Source: an uncultured SAR86 cluster bacterium (GTDB lineage Bacteria; Pseudomonadota; Gammaproteobacteria; Magnimaribacterales; AG-339-G14). From it: a stretch of DNA of 64,000 nt. The position numbers and the translations under genes were made by a program. How positions within the stretch are numbered: the stretch's first letter is position 1; every line of letters starts with the position of its first letter. Positions 8,363 through 17,455 of this stretch are shown here, one piece after another. Below the pieces are notes generated by a model, which was not told where the DNA came from, made no database searches, and saw nothing but the letters and a program-made list of their open reading frames with translations. The stretch is from NCBI GenBank assembly GCA_902616715.1, contig CACMTR010000003.1:80302-144301 (forward strand), read 5' to 3'.

Positions 8363-9617
8363 ACTTTTAATAAGCGGAGGAAGAAGTCTTGAAGGTTCTC
8401 TTAGAGCATCTGGAGCAAAAAATTCTGCCCTTCCAATTCTAGCTTCTTCAATTTTGTTGAAAGATAAATTAATAATTCGAAACATTCCTCATTTGAATGA
8501 TATTACCACGATGATTGAATTATTAAGTTCTATGGGCGCAGAAATGACAGTGAGCGAAAATATGGATTTAGAAATAGACTCTTCAAAATTAGAAAATCCT
8601 TTGGCGAGATATGAATTAGTAAAAACTATGAGAGCATCTATATTGGTTTTGGGCCCATTGTTGTCTAGATATCACGAGGCTGAAGTTGCTTTACCCGGAG
8701 GATGCGCTATAGGTAGTAGACCCGTTAACCTTCATATTGATTGCATGCGTCAATTAGGTGCCGAAATAGATATAGTTGATGGCTACATAAAAGCAAAAGC
8801 TAAAAATGGTCTTAGTGGAGGAAACATAAATTTCTCTACGGTCACTGTAACAGGTACAGAAAATGCAGTAATGGCTGCCGTGCTTGCAAAAGGGAAAACA
8901 GTCATTACGAATGCTGCAAAAGAACCCGAAGTAGTAGATTTAGTCATGTGTCTTAAAGAAATGGGAGCAAAAATTCTTGGTGCAGGTAGTGACCGAATTG
9001 AAATAGAGGGCGTTGATTCACTTCAACCATGTGATTATTCAGTTATGGCTGATAGGATTGAAATTGGAACTTACCTAACAGCAGTAACAATGACCAAAGG
9101 AAATGTAGTAATAAAATGTTCACTTCCATCTGTATTAGAAACTATTTTAGAGAAGTTGAAGTTAGCTGGAGCCAATATAGAAATTAACGATGAAGAAATT
9201 AATCTGGAAATGGATAAAACTCCGAATCCAGTAGATATCACTACAGCTCCTTTTCCTTTGTTCCCAACTGATATGCAAGCTCAATTTATTGCCTTGAACT
9301 CAATTTCGAATGGCAAGTCTAAAGTGATAGAGAATGTTTTTGAAAATAGATTTATGCACGTACAAGAGTTGATAAGAATGGGTGGAAATATCAAACTCGA
9401 AGGAAATACTGCTTTCATAGAAGGCAATACAAATGGATTAACCGCAGCCCCAGTGATGGCAACTGATTTGAGGGCATCGGCTAGTTTAGTGTTAGCTGGT
9501 CTGGTAGCAAAAGGACAAACTAAAGTCGATAGGATTTATCACATTGATAGAGGATATGAACGGATTGAAGAAAAATTAAATCTTCTAGGTGCAAATATTG
9601 AGAGAGTATCCGAATGA
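8355..9617 (+). CDS. murA: UDP-N-acetylglucosamine 1-carboxyvinyltransferase MurA
   Basis: First committed step of peptidoglycan synthesis: adds enolpyruvate from PEP to UDP-GlcNAc in the cytoplasm. The 420-aa length is exact for the family. Catalytic Cys117 lies in [11 protein letters not shown] (the fosfomycin target), the N-terminal GAKNSALP block is at 20-27, and the C-terminal [13 protein letters not shown] motif is near residue 370. Overlaps mlaC upstream (8 bp) and hisG downstream (ATGA). The murA-hisG-hisD order is common in gammaproteobacteria. Confidence 0.98.
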   Translation: MDKLLISGGRSLEGSLRASGAKNSALPILASSILLKDKLIIRNIPHLNDITTMIELLSSMGAEMTVSENMDLEIDSSKLENPLARYELVKTMRASILVLGPLLSRYHEAEVALPGGCAIGSRPVNLHIDCMRQLGAEIDIVDGYIKAKAKNGLSGGNINFSTVTVTGTENAVMAAVLAKGKTVITNAAKEPEVVDLVMCLKEMGAKILGAGSDRIEIEGVDSLQPCDYSVMADRIEIGTYLTAVTMTKGNVVIKCSLPSVLETILEKLKLAGANIEINDEEINLEMDKTPNPVDITTAPFPLFPTDMQAQFIALNSISNGKSKVIENVFENRFMHVQELIRMGGNIKLEGNTAFIEGNTNGLTAAPVMATDLRASASLVLAGLVAKGQTKVDRIYHIDRGYERIEEKLNLLGANIERVSE

Positions 9618-10228
9618 GTGTGCTTATTGCTTTACCTAAAGGGAGATTATTAAAGGAAGTTCAAAATCTTTTCAAAAAAATTGACATTGAATTCGATACT
9701 GATTCAAGAAAATTAATTATTGATACATCTCAAAAATGGTTAAAAGTTGCTATTTTGAGAACTTGGGATATCCCCAAATTTGTAAATTATGGAGCAGCTG
9801 ACATTGGAGTGGTAGGAAAAGATATTCTTTATGAATCTAAACTTGACAACAATTTTTATGAATTAATGGATTTAAAAATAGGCAACTGTAGGATGTCTCT
9901 TGCTTCTGTTGATAACGAAATTTCAAGTACTAAAAAAATAAAAGTCGCTTCGAAATACCCTGAATACACTAAACAATATTTTTCTTCAAAGTCTAAAGAT
10001 ATTGACTTATTAATACTCAAGGGAGCTATAGAAATCGCTCCTATTCTCGGTATATCAGATTGTATTGTAGATTTAGTCCAAACTGGCAAAACACTCAAAG
10101 AAAACGGTTTAAACGAAATCGAAAAGATTTCAGACATTAGCTCTAGGTTAATTGTTAATAAGTCTTCTTATAAATCAAAATTTGAAAGAATAAATTTAAT
10201 TTTCAAAAAGCTTAGAGAAAATAAATGA
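9614..10228 (+). CDS. hisG: ATP phosphoribosyltransferase HisG, short form
   Basis: First enzyme of histidine biosynthesis, joining ATP and PRPP. The 204-aa length marks it as the short form, which lacks the C-terminal regulatory domain and, in known cases, needs the HisRS-like partner HisZ; hisZ is not in this window. Family motifs are visible: [11 protein letters not shown] at the start, [15 protein letters not shown], and [17 protein letters not shown]-like [10 protein letters not shown] near residue 155. Coupled to murA and hisD by 4-bp overlaps. Confidence 0.94.
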   Translation: MSVLIALPKGRLLKEVQNLFKKIDIEFDTDSRKLIIDTSQKWLKVAILRTWDIPKFVNYGAADIGVVGKDILYESKLDNNFYELMDLKIGNCRMSLASVDNEISSTKKIKVASKYPEYTKQYFSSKSKDIDLLILKGAIEIAPILGISDCIVDLVQTGKTLKENGLNEIEKISDISSRLIVNKSSYKSKFERINLIFKKLRENK

Positions 10229-11544
10229 AGAAATTTATTCTAAAACAAGAAACTTTTAAAGATTTTTTATTATTTCAAAGATCAAAAGATCCTTTAAAAG
10301 ATCTTGATGCAGTTTCCGAAGATGTAAGAGAAATAATTTCAAAAGTAAAACTTAAAGGAGATGAAGCTCTTATTCAATATACTAAAAAATTTGATAATTT
10401 AAATTTATTAAATATTAATGAGTTAATATTCAATAAAGATGATATGCAGCATGCATATGCTCAACTTGATAAGAAAAAAAAAGAAAGTCTTAGTTACTTA
10501 AAAGATAGAATTAAAAGGTTTCACGAATCAATTCCTTTAGAAGATTGGCACTTAAAAGATAAAATTTTTGAGAAATACGGACAAGTGTCGCGTCCTATCA
10601 ATAGAGTTGGTCTTTATGCTCCTGGAGGTAACGCAATTTATCCTTCTTCCGTTTTAATGACTTCTGTGCTTGCAAAAATAGCAGGAGTTAAGGAGATTTT
10701 ACTCTCCTTTCCACCATCACGTTCGGATTTAAAAGAACTTATGCTTGCCTCAGCATATATTGGTGGAGTAGACGAAATAGTTTGTTTAGGCGGTGCTCAG
10801 TCGATTGCAGCTATGACCTATGGAACTGATTCTATTAAAAAAGTAGATAAAATTTTTGGTCCTGGAAATCAATACGTCGCAGAAGCAAAACGTCAGGTAT
10901 ATGGCATTGTTGGGATCGATGGTATGACAGGACCGTCAGAAGTAATGATTATTGCCGATAGATCAGCTAATAGTGAAATGCTTGCGGTTGATTTAATCGC
11001 TCAAGCAGAACATGGATCGAACTCAACTTGTATTCTAGTTCTCATAGATTCAAAAGATAACGAGAAGATAATAGAAGAAATAAACATTAGTTTTGAAGAC
11101 TTAGGTTATGGAGAAAATTCAAACGCTTATCATTCATTAAAAAATTACGGGCGCATAGTCAATGTTAAAAATTTTGAGGAGGCTATAGAAGTCTGCAATG
11201 AGTTCAATCCAGAACATCTTCAGATTATTTTAAAAAAATATGACAATGTTGATCTTAAGCAACTTTATGCGGGAGCTATTTTCTTGGGTCAAAATAATTC
11301 AGCAGTCTTAGGCGATTATTGTGCTGGTCCAAGTCACGTAATCCCTACTAATGGCGCAACTAAGTTTAGTTCTCAATTGTCTGTTCAAGATTTTTTTGTT
11401 AATTCATCCTTTACTCACATAGGAGATTCAAGAAGTGAAGATTTTGAAAAAGTACTTGAGAATTCAAAGTTCATTGCCGAACTTGAAGGATTGATGGCAC
11501 ATGCCAAGGCAGTTGGCTCGAGGATAAAAAAACTTTTTAATTAA
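10225..11544 (+). CDS. hisD: Histidinol dehydrogenase HisD
   Basis: Last step of histidine synthesis: NAD- and Zn-dependent oxidation of histidinol. The 439-aa product has the family length and blocks RVGLYAPGGNAIYPSSVLM, GPGNQYVAEAKRQVYG, DGMTGPSEVMIIAD and DLIAQAEHGSNS, plus PSHVIPTNGATKFSS. Start ATG overlaps the hisG stop. It converges on the DegS-like gene with an 8-bp overlap (11537-11544). hisC, which often follows, is not here. Confidence 0.97.
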   Translation: MKKFILKQETFKDFLLFQRSKDPLKDLDAVSEDVREIISKVKLKGDEALIQYTKKFDNLNLLNINELIFNKDDMQHAYAQLDKKKKESLSYLKDRIKRFHESIPLEDWHLKDKIFEKYGQVSRPINRVGLYAPGGNAIYPSSVLMTSVLAKIAGVKEILLSFPPSRSDLKELMLASAYIGGVDEIVCLGGAQSIAAMTYGTDSIKKVDKIFGPGNQYVAEAKRQVYGIVGIDGMTGPSEVMIIADRSANSEMLAVDLIAQAEHGSNSTCILVLIDSKDNEKIIEEINISFEDLGYGENSNAYHSLKNYGRIVNVKNFEEAIEVCNEFNPEHLQIILKKYDNVDLKQLYAGAIFLGQNNSAVLGDYCAGPSHVIPTNGATKFSSQLSVQDFFVNSSFTHIGDSRSEDFEKVLENSKFIAELEGLMAHAKAVGSRIKKLFN

Positions 11545-12286
11545 TTATCTCGTCGTATATTCTAAGAACTTCGTCAATTGGAATTGCAAAATTTAAACCT
11601 TGGCTTCCGCCGGATGTAGTTTCAATCAAATTTGTTATACCAATCAAATTTCCTTCTCTGTCTATCAACGCTCCTCCTGAATTTCCAGGATTTATTGAAG
11701 CGTCAGTTTGGATAAAGGATCCATTAACGTTTTTAAACTGTCTATTTATTGCACTTACAATACCCATACTAAAGGATTTTCCTAAGCCTTGAGGATTACC
11801 AATAGCAATAACTTGTTCTCCAACCCTAAGATCATCAATATTTCTTTTTATCTTAAGTGGTTTTAAATTTGAATTATTTATTGTTTGAATTACTGCTATA
11901 TCTGAAATTTCACTAAATCCTAAGATCACTGCTTCATTAATTTCTCCATTGTTTAATTCAATTATTAGTTTTTGGTTGTTTTTATAAGCTTCTTTAATCA
12001 CATGATAATTAGTGACTATTTTCCCATCATTATCAAAGACAACTCCAGATCCATTTGGAAAAAAACCAGTTTTCACAACTTGTTGATACCTTTTAAAACC
12101 TAATAAATTTGATTTCTCTTGCCAAGCTTTCCATTTTTTTATACTCCATATATTTACTACTGAAGGAGAGGCTTTTTCTAAAACATCTGGCAAGCTTTTC
12201 GAGCTCGTTAAATTTAAAAAAATAAATCCAGAAAGAAGACCTAATAGAAGCCAGATTGAAATTGAAAAAACAGTTTTTTTATTCAT
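11537..12286 (-). CDS. Membrane-anchored DegS-like trypsin-family serine protease lacking a PDZ domain
   Basis: 249-aa protein with one N-terminal membrane anchor (about 7-26) followed by an HtrA-type protease domain facing the periplasm. Catalytic residues are His95 (TNYHVI), Asp129 (ISDIAV) and Ser203 (NPGNSGGAL). It ends at the LNFAIPID block that in DegS and AlgW leads into the PDZ domain; those proteins are about 350-390 aa, so the whole PDZ domain is missing. Its place beside hisD and rplM-rpsI is the usual degS/algW site. Known DegS starts the sigma-E stress response when its PDZ senses unfolded porins; whether this one does so is unclear. Confidence 0.88.
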   Translation of the reverse strand: MNKKTVFSISIWLLLGLLSGFIFLNLTSSKSLPDVLEKASPSVVNIWSIKKWKAWQEKSNLLGFKRYQQVVKTGFFPNGSGVVFDNDGKIVTNYHVIKEAYKNNQKLIIELNNGEINEAVILGFSEISDIAVIQTINNSNLKPLKIKRNIDDLRVGEQVIAIGNPQGLGKSFSMGIVSAINRQFKNVNGSFIQTDASINPGNSGGALIDREGNLIGITNLIETTSGGSQGLNFAIPIDEVLRIYDEIIN

Positions 12287-12293
12287 TGAAGTT

Positions 12294-12322
12294 TTGAAAT
12301 TATAACTTCTCTGAGTTATTAT
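12294..12322 (+). promoter_or_regulatory. Promoter of rplM-rpsI(-petABC-sspA)
   Basis: TTGAAA (12294-12299), a 17-bp spacer and TATTAT (12317-12322) match the sigma-70 consensus closely. Transcription would start near 12329, about 22 nt before the rplM ATG. It lies in the 64-bp gap between the divergent protease gene and rplM, and no other strong promoter is seen before petABC. Confidence 0.6.
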
Positions 12323-12350
12323 TCACGCCCTCAAACTTAATTTTATAAAA

Positions 12351-12779
12351 ATGAAGACTAAAAGTTTTAAAATTAGTGAAGTTGATCAAAAATGGCATCT
12401 AATAGATGCAGAAAATAAAACCTTAGGAAGATTATCCTCAAGAGTTTCTTCAATTTTAATGGGTAAGAATAAATCGCAATACACCCCTAACAACGATTTA
12501 GGAGATTTCGTTGTAATAATTAATGCTGAAAAAATAAAGCTTACTGGTAATAAAGAATCCCAAAAAAAATATTTTAGGCATTCAGGATATCCTGGGGGCT
12601 TAAAATCTACTAATGTACAAGAATTACGAAAAGACAAACCTGAGCAAATAATTCTTAGAGCAGTAAAAGGCATGCTTCCAAAGAATAAACTGGCTGATAA
12701 AATGATTTCAAAATTAAAAGTCTATAAAGGACCAGCTCATCCACATGTCGGTCAAAAACCTGAAATATTAGAATCATAA
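12351..12779 (+). CDS. rplM: 50S ribosomal protein L13
   Basis: Early-assembling large-subunit protein. The 142-aa length equals the family norm. Recognisable blocks are [23 protein letters not shown] near the start, [19 protein letters not shown], and the HSGYPGGLK and [15 protein letters not shown] segments. Pairs with rpsI 4 bp downstream, as in nearly all bacteria. Confidence 0.99.
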   Translation: MKTKSFKISEVDQKWHLIDAENKTLGRLSSRVSSILMGKNKSQYTPNNDLGDFVVIINAEKIKLTGNKESQKKYFRHSGYPGGLKSTNVQELRKDKPEQIILRAVKGMLPKNKLADKMISKLKVYKGPAHPHVGQKPEILES

Positions 12780-12783
12780 AAAT

Positions 12784-13176
12784 ATGGATCCAGAAAAAAC
12801 ATACGCTACCGGAAGGAGAAAGACTTCTACCGCCAGAGTTTACTTAACTAAAGGCAAAGGAAATATATTAGTAAACGATATACCTTTAGAAGAATACTTC
12901 GGAAGAGAAGTTGCTAAAATACTTGTTATGCAACCTTTAGTACTATTAGAAATTGCAGATAAATTCGATGTCGATGTGAAAGTCTCGGGCGGAGGTTCTT
13001 TTGGTCAAGCTGGAGCTATTAGACATGGAATATCAAGAGCTTTAGAAAAATATGATGTTGATTTTAGGAAATCACTTAAGTCTGCAGGATATTTAACTAG
13101 AGACTCTAGGCAAGTAGAACGAAAAAAAGTTGGATTAGTAAAAGCAAGAAAATCAAAGCAATTTAGTAAAAGATAA
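12784..13176 (+). CDS. rpsI: 30S ribosomal protein S9
   Basis: Small-subunit protein whose C-terminal tail reaches the P-site tRNA. 130 aa, with [15 protein letters not shown] at the start, [19 protein letters not shown] in the middle and the basic tail [18 protein letters not shown] at the end, all diagnostic. Followed after 4 bp by petA, the usual arrangement in Pseudomonas-like gammaproteobacteria. Confidence 0.99.
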   Translation: MDPEKTYATGRRKTSTARVYLTKGKGNILVNDIPLEEYFGREVAKILVMQPLVLLEIADKFDVDVKVSGGGSFGQAGAIRHGISRALEKYDVDFRKSLKSAGYLTRDSRQVERKKVGLVKARKSKQFSKR

Positions 13177-13180
13177 TTTT

Positions 13181-13777
13181 ATGGTTCAGCCTATATCTCC
13201 TCCAAATCCTGGAAGAAGAAAATTTTTAAGCCTAATAACTGGTTTTATGGCATCAGTGGGTGCAGTTTTTTTAGCTATACCTTTTTTAAGTGCTTTTAAA
13301 CCCAGTGCAAGAGCTGAAGCTGCTGGAGCGCCTGTTCAAGTAGATATATCTTCTTTAGTTCCAGGTCAAATGAAGGTTGTAGAATGGCGAGGCAAACCAA
13401 TATTTGTTGTAAAAATGGCAGAAAGTACAGTCAAATTACTTTCTTCAAATCTTACTAGATTGGCCGACCCAAATGGAGATGATTCTAATCAACCAGATTA
13501 TGTAAAAAATCAAATTAGATCAAGAAAAGAGGGCGTTGCAGTTATAACTGGCGTTTGCACACACTTAGGATGTTCTCCAAAATATTATCCTGAAACAGGG
13601 TCTGTCGCATTTGATTCAGATTGGCAAGGAGGATTTTTCTGTCCATGTCATGGCTCAAAATTTGACATGGTTGGTAGAGTATACGCTGGTGTTCCTGCAC
13701 CAACGAATATGGATGTTCCCCCACATTATTTCCCTAGAGAGGATTTATTAGTTATTGGTTTAGACGGAGTTTCGTAA
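13181..13777 (+). CDS. petA: Ubiquinol-cytochrome c reductase Rieske iron-sulfur subunit
   Basis: Rieske 2Fe-2S protein of the bc1 complex, passing electrons from ubiquinol to cytochrome c1. The 198-aa product begins with a twin-arginine type anchor ([17 protein letters not shown], 11-27). Cluster ligands sit in CTHLGC (126-131) and CPCHG (154-158), with the disulphide-forming cysteines in the same motifs. The start of petB overlaps the stop by one base (TAATG). Confidence 0.98.
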   Translation: MVQPISPPNPGRRKFLSLITGFMASVGAVFLAIPFLSAFKPSARAEAAGAPVQVDISSLVPGQMKVVEWRGKPIFVVKMAESTVKLLSSNLTRLADPNGDDSNQPDYVKNQIRSRKEGVAVITGVCTHLGCSPKYYPETGSVAFDSDWQGGFFCPCHGSKFDMVGRVYAGVPAPTNMDVPPHYFPREDLLVIGLDGVS

Positions 13778-15000
13778 TGTTACAGTGGATTAATAGTAGA
13801 TTTCCTATCACCGATTTAGTCGAAAGACATCTTTCAAAATATCCTGCACCTACAAATCTAAATTTTTGGTATTTATTTGGATTTTTATTAATCATTGTTT
13901 TAGTAATGCAAATTCTTACAGGACTTTGGTTAATGATGAACTATACAAATACTGCAGAGGAAGCATTTTCTTCCGTTGAGTACATCATGAGAGATGTAGA
14001 ATACGGCTGGTTACTAAGATACCTGCACGCAGCAGGAGCATCTGCCTTCTTTGTTTTAATTTATCTTCATATGTTTAGAGGCATGATGTATGGCTCCTAT
14101 CAGAAACCAAGGGAATTAATATGGCTCGGCGGTTGGGTTACTTACGTTTTACTTTGCGCGGAAGGCTTCACAGGGTATGTTTTACCTTGGGGGCAAATGT
14201 CTTTCTGGGCTGCACAGGTGATAATATCTTTATTAGGATCTATTCCTTTAGTAGGAGAAGATTTAGCTACTTGGGTCAGAGGAGATTACCTGATTTCAGG
14301 AATTACTCTCTCGAGACTTTTCGCCTTTCATGTCGTTCTTCTTCCTATTATGTTAATTGCAGTAGTTTTCTTTCATATTCTAGCTTTACATGAGATTGGT
14401 TCCAATAACCCTGATGGAATTGATATTAAAAAACACGTAGATGATGACGGTGTGCCTTTAGACTCAAAACCTTTCTATCCATATGACATAACACATGATG
14501 TATATGCCTTAGGAGTATTTTTATTATTTTTCTGCGCAATAGTTTTTTTCTTTCCTGGTGGGGGAGGATACATTCTTGAAACTGTAAACTTTGAACCTGC
14601 AAATCCACTCTCAACTCCGGAACATATTGTGCCCTCCTGGTATTACACTCCATATTATGCAATGTTAAGAGCTGTAGATTTTTCTTTATTTGGATTAACA
14701 GCAAAATTTTTAGGGTTTGTGACTATGGCAGCGGGAATAGCAATTTTTGCTGCGTTACCTTGGCTCGATAGAAGCCCCGTAAAATCGATTAGGTACAAAG
14801 GTGTTTTCAGTAAGATTTTCCTAGCCGGATTTGTCGTAAGTTTTTTTGTTTTAGGATACTTAGGATTAGTTCCCCCAACCGAAATAAAAAACATTTTAGC
14901 TAAGGTTTTTACCATTATTTACTTCTCCTATTTCTTGTTGATGCCAATTTACACAAGATTAGAAAAATGTAAGCCTGTCCCTGAGAGAGTACCTACATAA
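13777..15000 (+). CDS. petB: Ubiquinol-cytochrome c reductase cytochrome b subunit
   Basis: Membrane core of the bc1 complex, binding two b-type haems and the quinone sites Qo and Qi. The 407-aa product is the full-length proteobacterial form (not split as in b6f). Visible landmarks: paired haem histidines in [12 protein letters not shown] and YLHMFRG, then FHVVLLP and HILALHEIG; the [12 protein letters not shown] block; and a PEW-like Qo motif as [12 protein letters not shown]. About eight membrane spans. Confidence 0.98.
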   Translation: MLQWINSRFPITDLVERHLSKYPAPTNLNFWYLFGFLLIIVLVMQILTGLWLMMNYTNTAEEAFSSVEYIMRDVEYGWLLRYLHAAGASAFFVLIYLHMFRGMMYGSYQKPRELIWLGGWVTYVLLCAEGFTGYVLPWGQMSFWAAQVIISLLGSIPLVGEDLATWVRGDYLISGITLSRLFAFHVVLLPIMLIAVVFFHILALHEIGSNNPDGIDIKKHVDDDGVPLDSKPFYPYDITHDVYALGVFLLFFCAIVFFFPGGGGYILETVNFEPANPLSTPEHIVPSWYYTPYYAMLRAVDFSLFGLTAKFLGFVTMAAGIAIFAALPWLDRSPVKSIRYKGVFSKIFLAGFVVSFFVLGYLGLVPPTEIKNILAKVFTIIYFSYFLLMPIYTRLEKCKPVPERVPT

Positions 15001-15003
15001 AAT

Positions 15004-15663
15004 ATGAAGCTTCTTTCAATTCTGCTTTTATTTTTTACTTTTAATTCATTCGCTGCTGACGAGTATAGTTGCGGCTCTATTGAATGCGATGAGTTTAAAG
15101 TAAATATTAGTAACAATGCAGATCTACAAAATGGACTGTCTACTTACATGAATTACTGTTACGGATGCCATTCACTTCAATACTCAAGATATAAAAGAGT
15201 TGCTGATGATCTAGAAATCCCTATTGATCTATATGTTAATAACTTAATTTATGATGGATCTAAACCCGGCGAGCTCATGAAAATAAGTCTTTCAAAAGAA
15301 GATGCTGTTAATTGGCTAGGCGCTTATCCTCCAGATTTGACTCTTGAAGCTAGGGTTAGAAAGCCAGAATGGATATATACTTATTTAAGAAGTTATTATT
15401 CCGATTCATCAAGACCCTACGGGGTGAACAATCTCGTTTATAAAAATGTTTCTATGCCTCATGTACTAGAAGATCTTCAGTCTTCAATGACTGAAAATGA
15501 ATATAATAAGGTGATCAGCGATCTAACCAACTTTTTAGTTTACGTTTCTGATCCGTCTTCAAGAGAGAGAAAACAAATGGGGGTTTATGTTTTACTTTTT
15601 TTATTATTATTCACTTCTTTTGCTTTTTTACTATACAGAGAGTATAAAAAGGAACTTAAATAA
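15004..15663 (+). CDS. petC: Ubiquinol-cytochrome c reductase cytochrome c1 subunit
   Basis: Periplasmic c-type cytochrome of the bc1 complex, receiving electrons from the Rieske protein. The 219-aa precursor has a signal peptide (1-17, cleavage after SFA), a haem site CYGCH (C52, C55, H56), a likely axial Met in NVSMPHVL near residue 155, and a C-terminal membrane anchor (about 194-212). Directly follows petB with a 3-bp gap and precedes sspA by 11 bp. Confidence 0.96.
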   Translation: MKLLSILLLFFTFNSFAADEYSCGSIECDEFKVNISNNADLQNGLSTYMNYCYGCHSLQYSRYKRVADDLEIPIDLYVNNLIYDGSKPGELMKISLSKEDAVNWLGAYPPDLTLEARVRKPEWIYTYLRSYYSDSSRPYGVNNLVYKNVSMPHVLEDLQSSMTENEYNKVISDLTNFLVYVSDPSSRERKQMGVYVLLFLLLFTSFAFLLYREYKKELK

Positions 15664-15674
15664 AAAAATCCCAA

Positions 15675-16313
15675 ATGAGTTTGCTTAAAAATAGGTCCTC
15701 GATGGTCCTTTTCCATGATGAAATAGGACACAGAAGCCAAAAGGTAAGGATTATCCTACAAGAAAAAGAAATCTCTTGTGATTTAGAGGCTTTAGATTCA
15801 TACAATATCCCTAAAGAAATTTTAGACGTAAATCCGGATGGTTCTCTTCCATTACTTATTGATAGAGAGCTTTCACTTTATAATTCAGCCTTAATTGTAG
15901 AGTATTTGGACGAAAGATTTCCGCACCCACCTTTGCTACCTGTTTATCCGGTAGCAAGAGCTCAAACTAGATTAATTTTAGATAGACTAGAAAAAGATCT
16001 GTCTCATCATTTGGATATCATTGAAAATGAAAATTCATCCAAAGCTGATTTAAGTAAAAGTAAAAATTCGCTAGAAACAAACTTAAAAAATTCACTGATT
16101 CTTTTTGGTAATTCTTCATTTTTCAATGAAGATGAATTTTCAATCTTAGATGCTGTCGTAAGTCCTATATTATTTAGATTAAACTTTTATGGAATAAAAA
16201 TCCCAAATTCTAAGGCCGCAATTGGAATAAAAACCTACATGGAAAGAATATTTGAAAAAGAATCTTTTAAATCGAGTTTGACTGAATCAGAGAAAGAAAA
16301 ATTTTTGATTTAA
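15675..16313 (+). CDS. sspA: Stringent starvation protein A (GST-fold, RNA-polymerase associated)
   Basis: 212-aa glutathione-S-transferase-fold protein that in E. coli binds RNA polymerase and alters transcription under starvation. It has the N-terminal thioredoxin-like domain (MVLFHDEIGHRSQKVRIILQEKEI; NPDGSLPLLIDRELSLYNSALIVEYLDERFPHPPLLP is family-typical in short blocks) and an all-helical C-terminal half. Position after petC is canonical. The usual partner sspB is missing: lpoA converges on it, with interleaved stop codons in TTAA (16310-16313). Confidence 0.9.
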   Translation: MSLLKNRSSMVLFHDEIGHRSQKVRIILQEKEISCDLEALDSYNIPKEILDVNPDGSLPLLIDRELSLYNSALIVEYLDERFPHPPLLPVYPVARAQTRLILDRLEKDLSHHLDIIENENSSKADLSKSKNSLETNLKNSLILFGNSSFFNEDEFSILDAVVSPILFRLNFYGIKIPNSKAAIGIKTYMERIFEKESFKSSLTESEKEKFLI

Positions 16314-17455
16314 AATCTTTGTTGTATTTGATCTCCCTCAAAATCTACAGAGATTGGTTGTAAAATAATCTTATTGTTTCTTGCCGAATATTGCCCTAAA
16401 AATCCAAAATAGTCTTTGTCAGATACAATTCCCAAAGTATCAAATCCAAGTGAATAAATTATTTTTTCATCGGAAGAGAGCTTTAAAAATTCTTGATCAC
16501 CAAAATTCATTTTATTCACTAAGATCGGATACTCCAACCCTTTAGAAGAGTTCAAATCATTTGGAGTAGAGGAATTACTCCAAGCATCGAAGTGATTGGG
16601 CATATTAAATACCTTTATGTCTTGAAGAAGATTAAATTTAAGAGCGGGTAAAATTCTTTTTGTTGACTCTGAATTAGAACTCAAGATTATGGAACTAATG
16701 TCTTGTCTCTTTCTGGATGTAAATTGCAAATCTCTGTTGAGTATTCTTTCGATTTTTTTATTTCTTTCTAAACTTTCTCTTTGATCAAAAATTTCAGAAA
16801 CAAACGTTTCAAAATCATCATTATTTTTTAAAAAAATTAAATTATCTTCATTAATTATCAAATTATTTTTTTCTGAAAAAAATTTAAACTTTTCAATTTC
16901 TTTAATTTTCGAACTGATAAATATGAATTTATTTTCTTCAATTATTTTTAAGATGCTTGGCTCATTGAAGAAGATTTGATTTCTTATTGAAATCTCTCTG
17001 TAGTCATTTAAAGGGTCTTCATTCTCAAGATTAATCACATATGTTCTAGATTTATCAAAATTACATTCTTTTAATAAGTTTTCTTTTAACGAATTTCTAA
17101 AAATAATATGAATCACGGTAGCTTGATTATTTTCCTTACATGAACTCAACTTTTCATTTGTACTTATAAAAGATACTTTCTTTTGCCTATTAGAGTATTT
17201 GTTATTTAGATAATAACTAGCTAGAAAACCTTGTGTAAAAATAGATTCTTTTTTGGTAAGGTTTTCAGATCGAATAATTTCAAAATCCTTGTTCATAGAA
17301 ATGCTTTTGATTTCTCGATAGATTTTTTCAGTAATTACATTTGAGGGTAAATTTAAGTTAAATTCTTCAAAATTTTTATCACTTGTTGACGAACAACTTA
17401 AGAACAATGAAAGAATTGATGAATAAACTAATATTTTAAAAGGAGAATAAATCAT
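16310..17455 (-). CDS. lpoA: LpoA-like penicillin-binding protein activator, short form (lipoprotein)
   Basis: Outer-membrane lipoprotein expected to activate PBP1A. The start chosen is ATG at 17455: it gives a lipoprotein signal with lipobox LFLSC, and the further in-frame 39 upstream codons lie over the rsmI start. The mature protein is about 360 aa. E. coli LpoA is about 680 aa with an N-terminal TPR domain and a C-terminal periplasmic-binding-protein-like domain; only the latter appears to be present here. The call rests largely on lipobox, size of the C-domain and the conserved lpoA/rsmI pairing, as sequence similarity is weak by eye. Confidence 0.72.
   Translation of the reverse strand: MIYSPFKILVYSSILSLFLSCSSTSDKNFEEFNLNLPSNVITEKIYREIKSISMNKDFEIIRSENLTKKESIFTQGFLASYYLNNKYSNRQKKVSFISTNEKLSSCKENNQATVIHIIFRNSLKENLLKECNFDKSRTYVINLENEDPLNDYREISIRNQIFFNEPSILKIIEENKFIFISSKIKEIEKFKFFSEKNNLIINEDNLIFLKNNDDFETFVSEIFDQRESLERNKKIERILNRDLQFTSRKRQDISSIILSSNSESTKRILPALKFNLLQDIKVFNMPNHFDAWSNSSTPNDLNSSKGLEYPILVNKMNFGDQEFLKLSSDEKIIYSLGFDTLGIVSDKDYFGFLGQYSARNNKIILQPISVDFEGDQIQQRF
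17441..17445 (+). promoter_or_regulatory. Shine-Dalgarno of rsmI
   Basis: AGGAG (17441-17445, within AAAAGGAGAA) lies 5 nt before ATC at 17451 and 8 nt before ATT at 17454. No ATG, GTG or TTG follows at useful spacing in the rsmI frame. The site is inside the first codons of the divergent lpoA and helps decide the rsmI start. Confidence 0.65.

Noticed and set aside
10540-10570. TTGGCAC in hisD as a sigma-54 -24 element
   Set aside because: No TTGC element at the required spacing, and it is deep inside a coding region.
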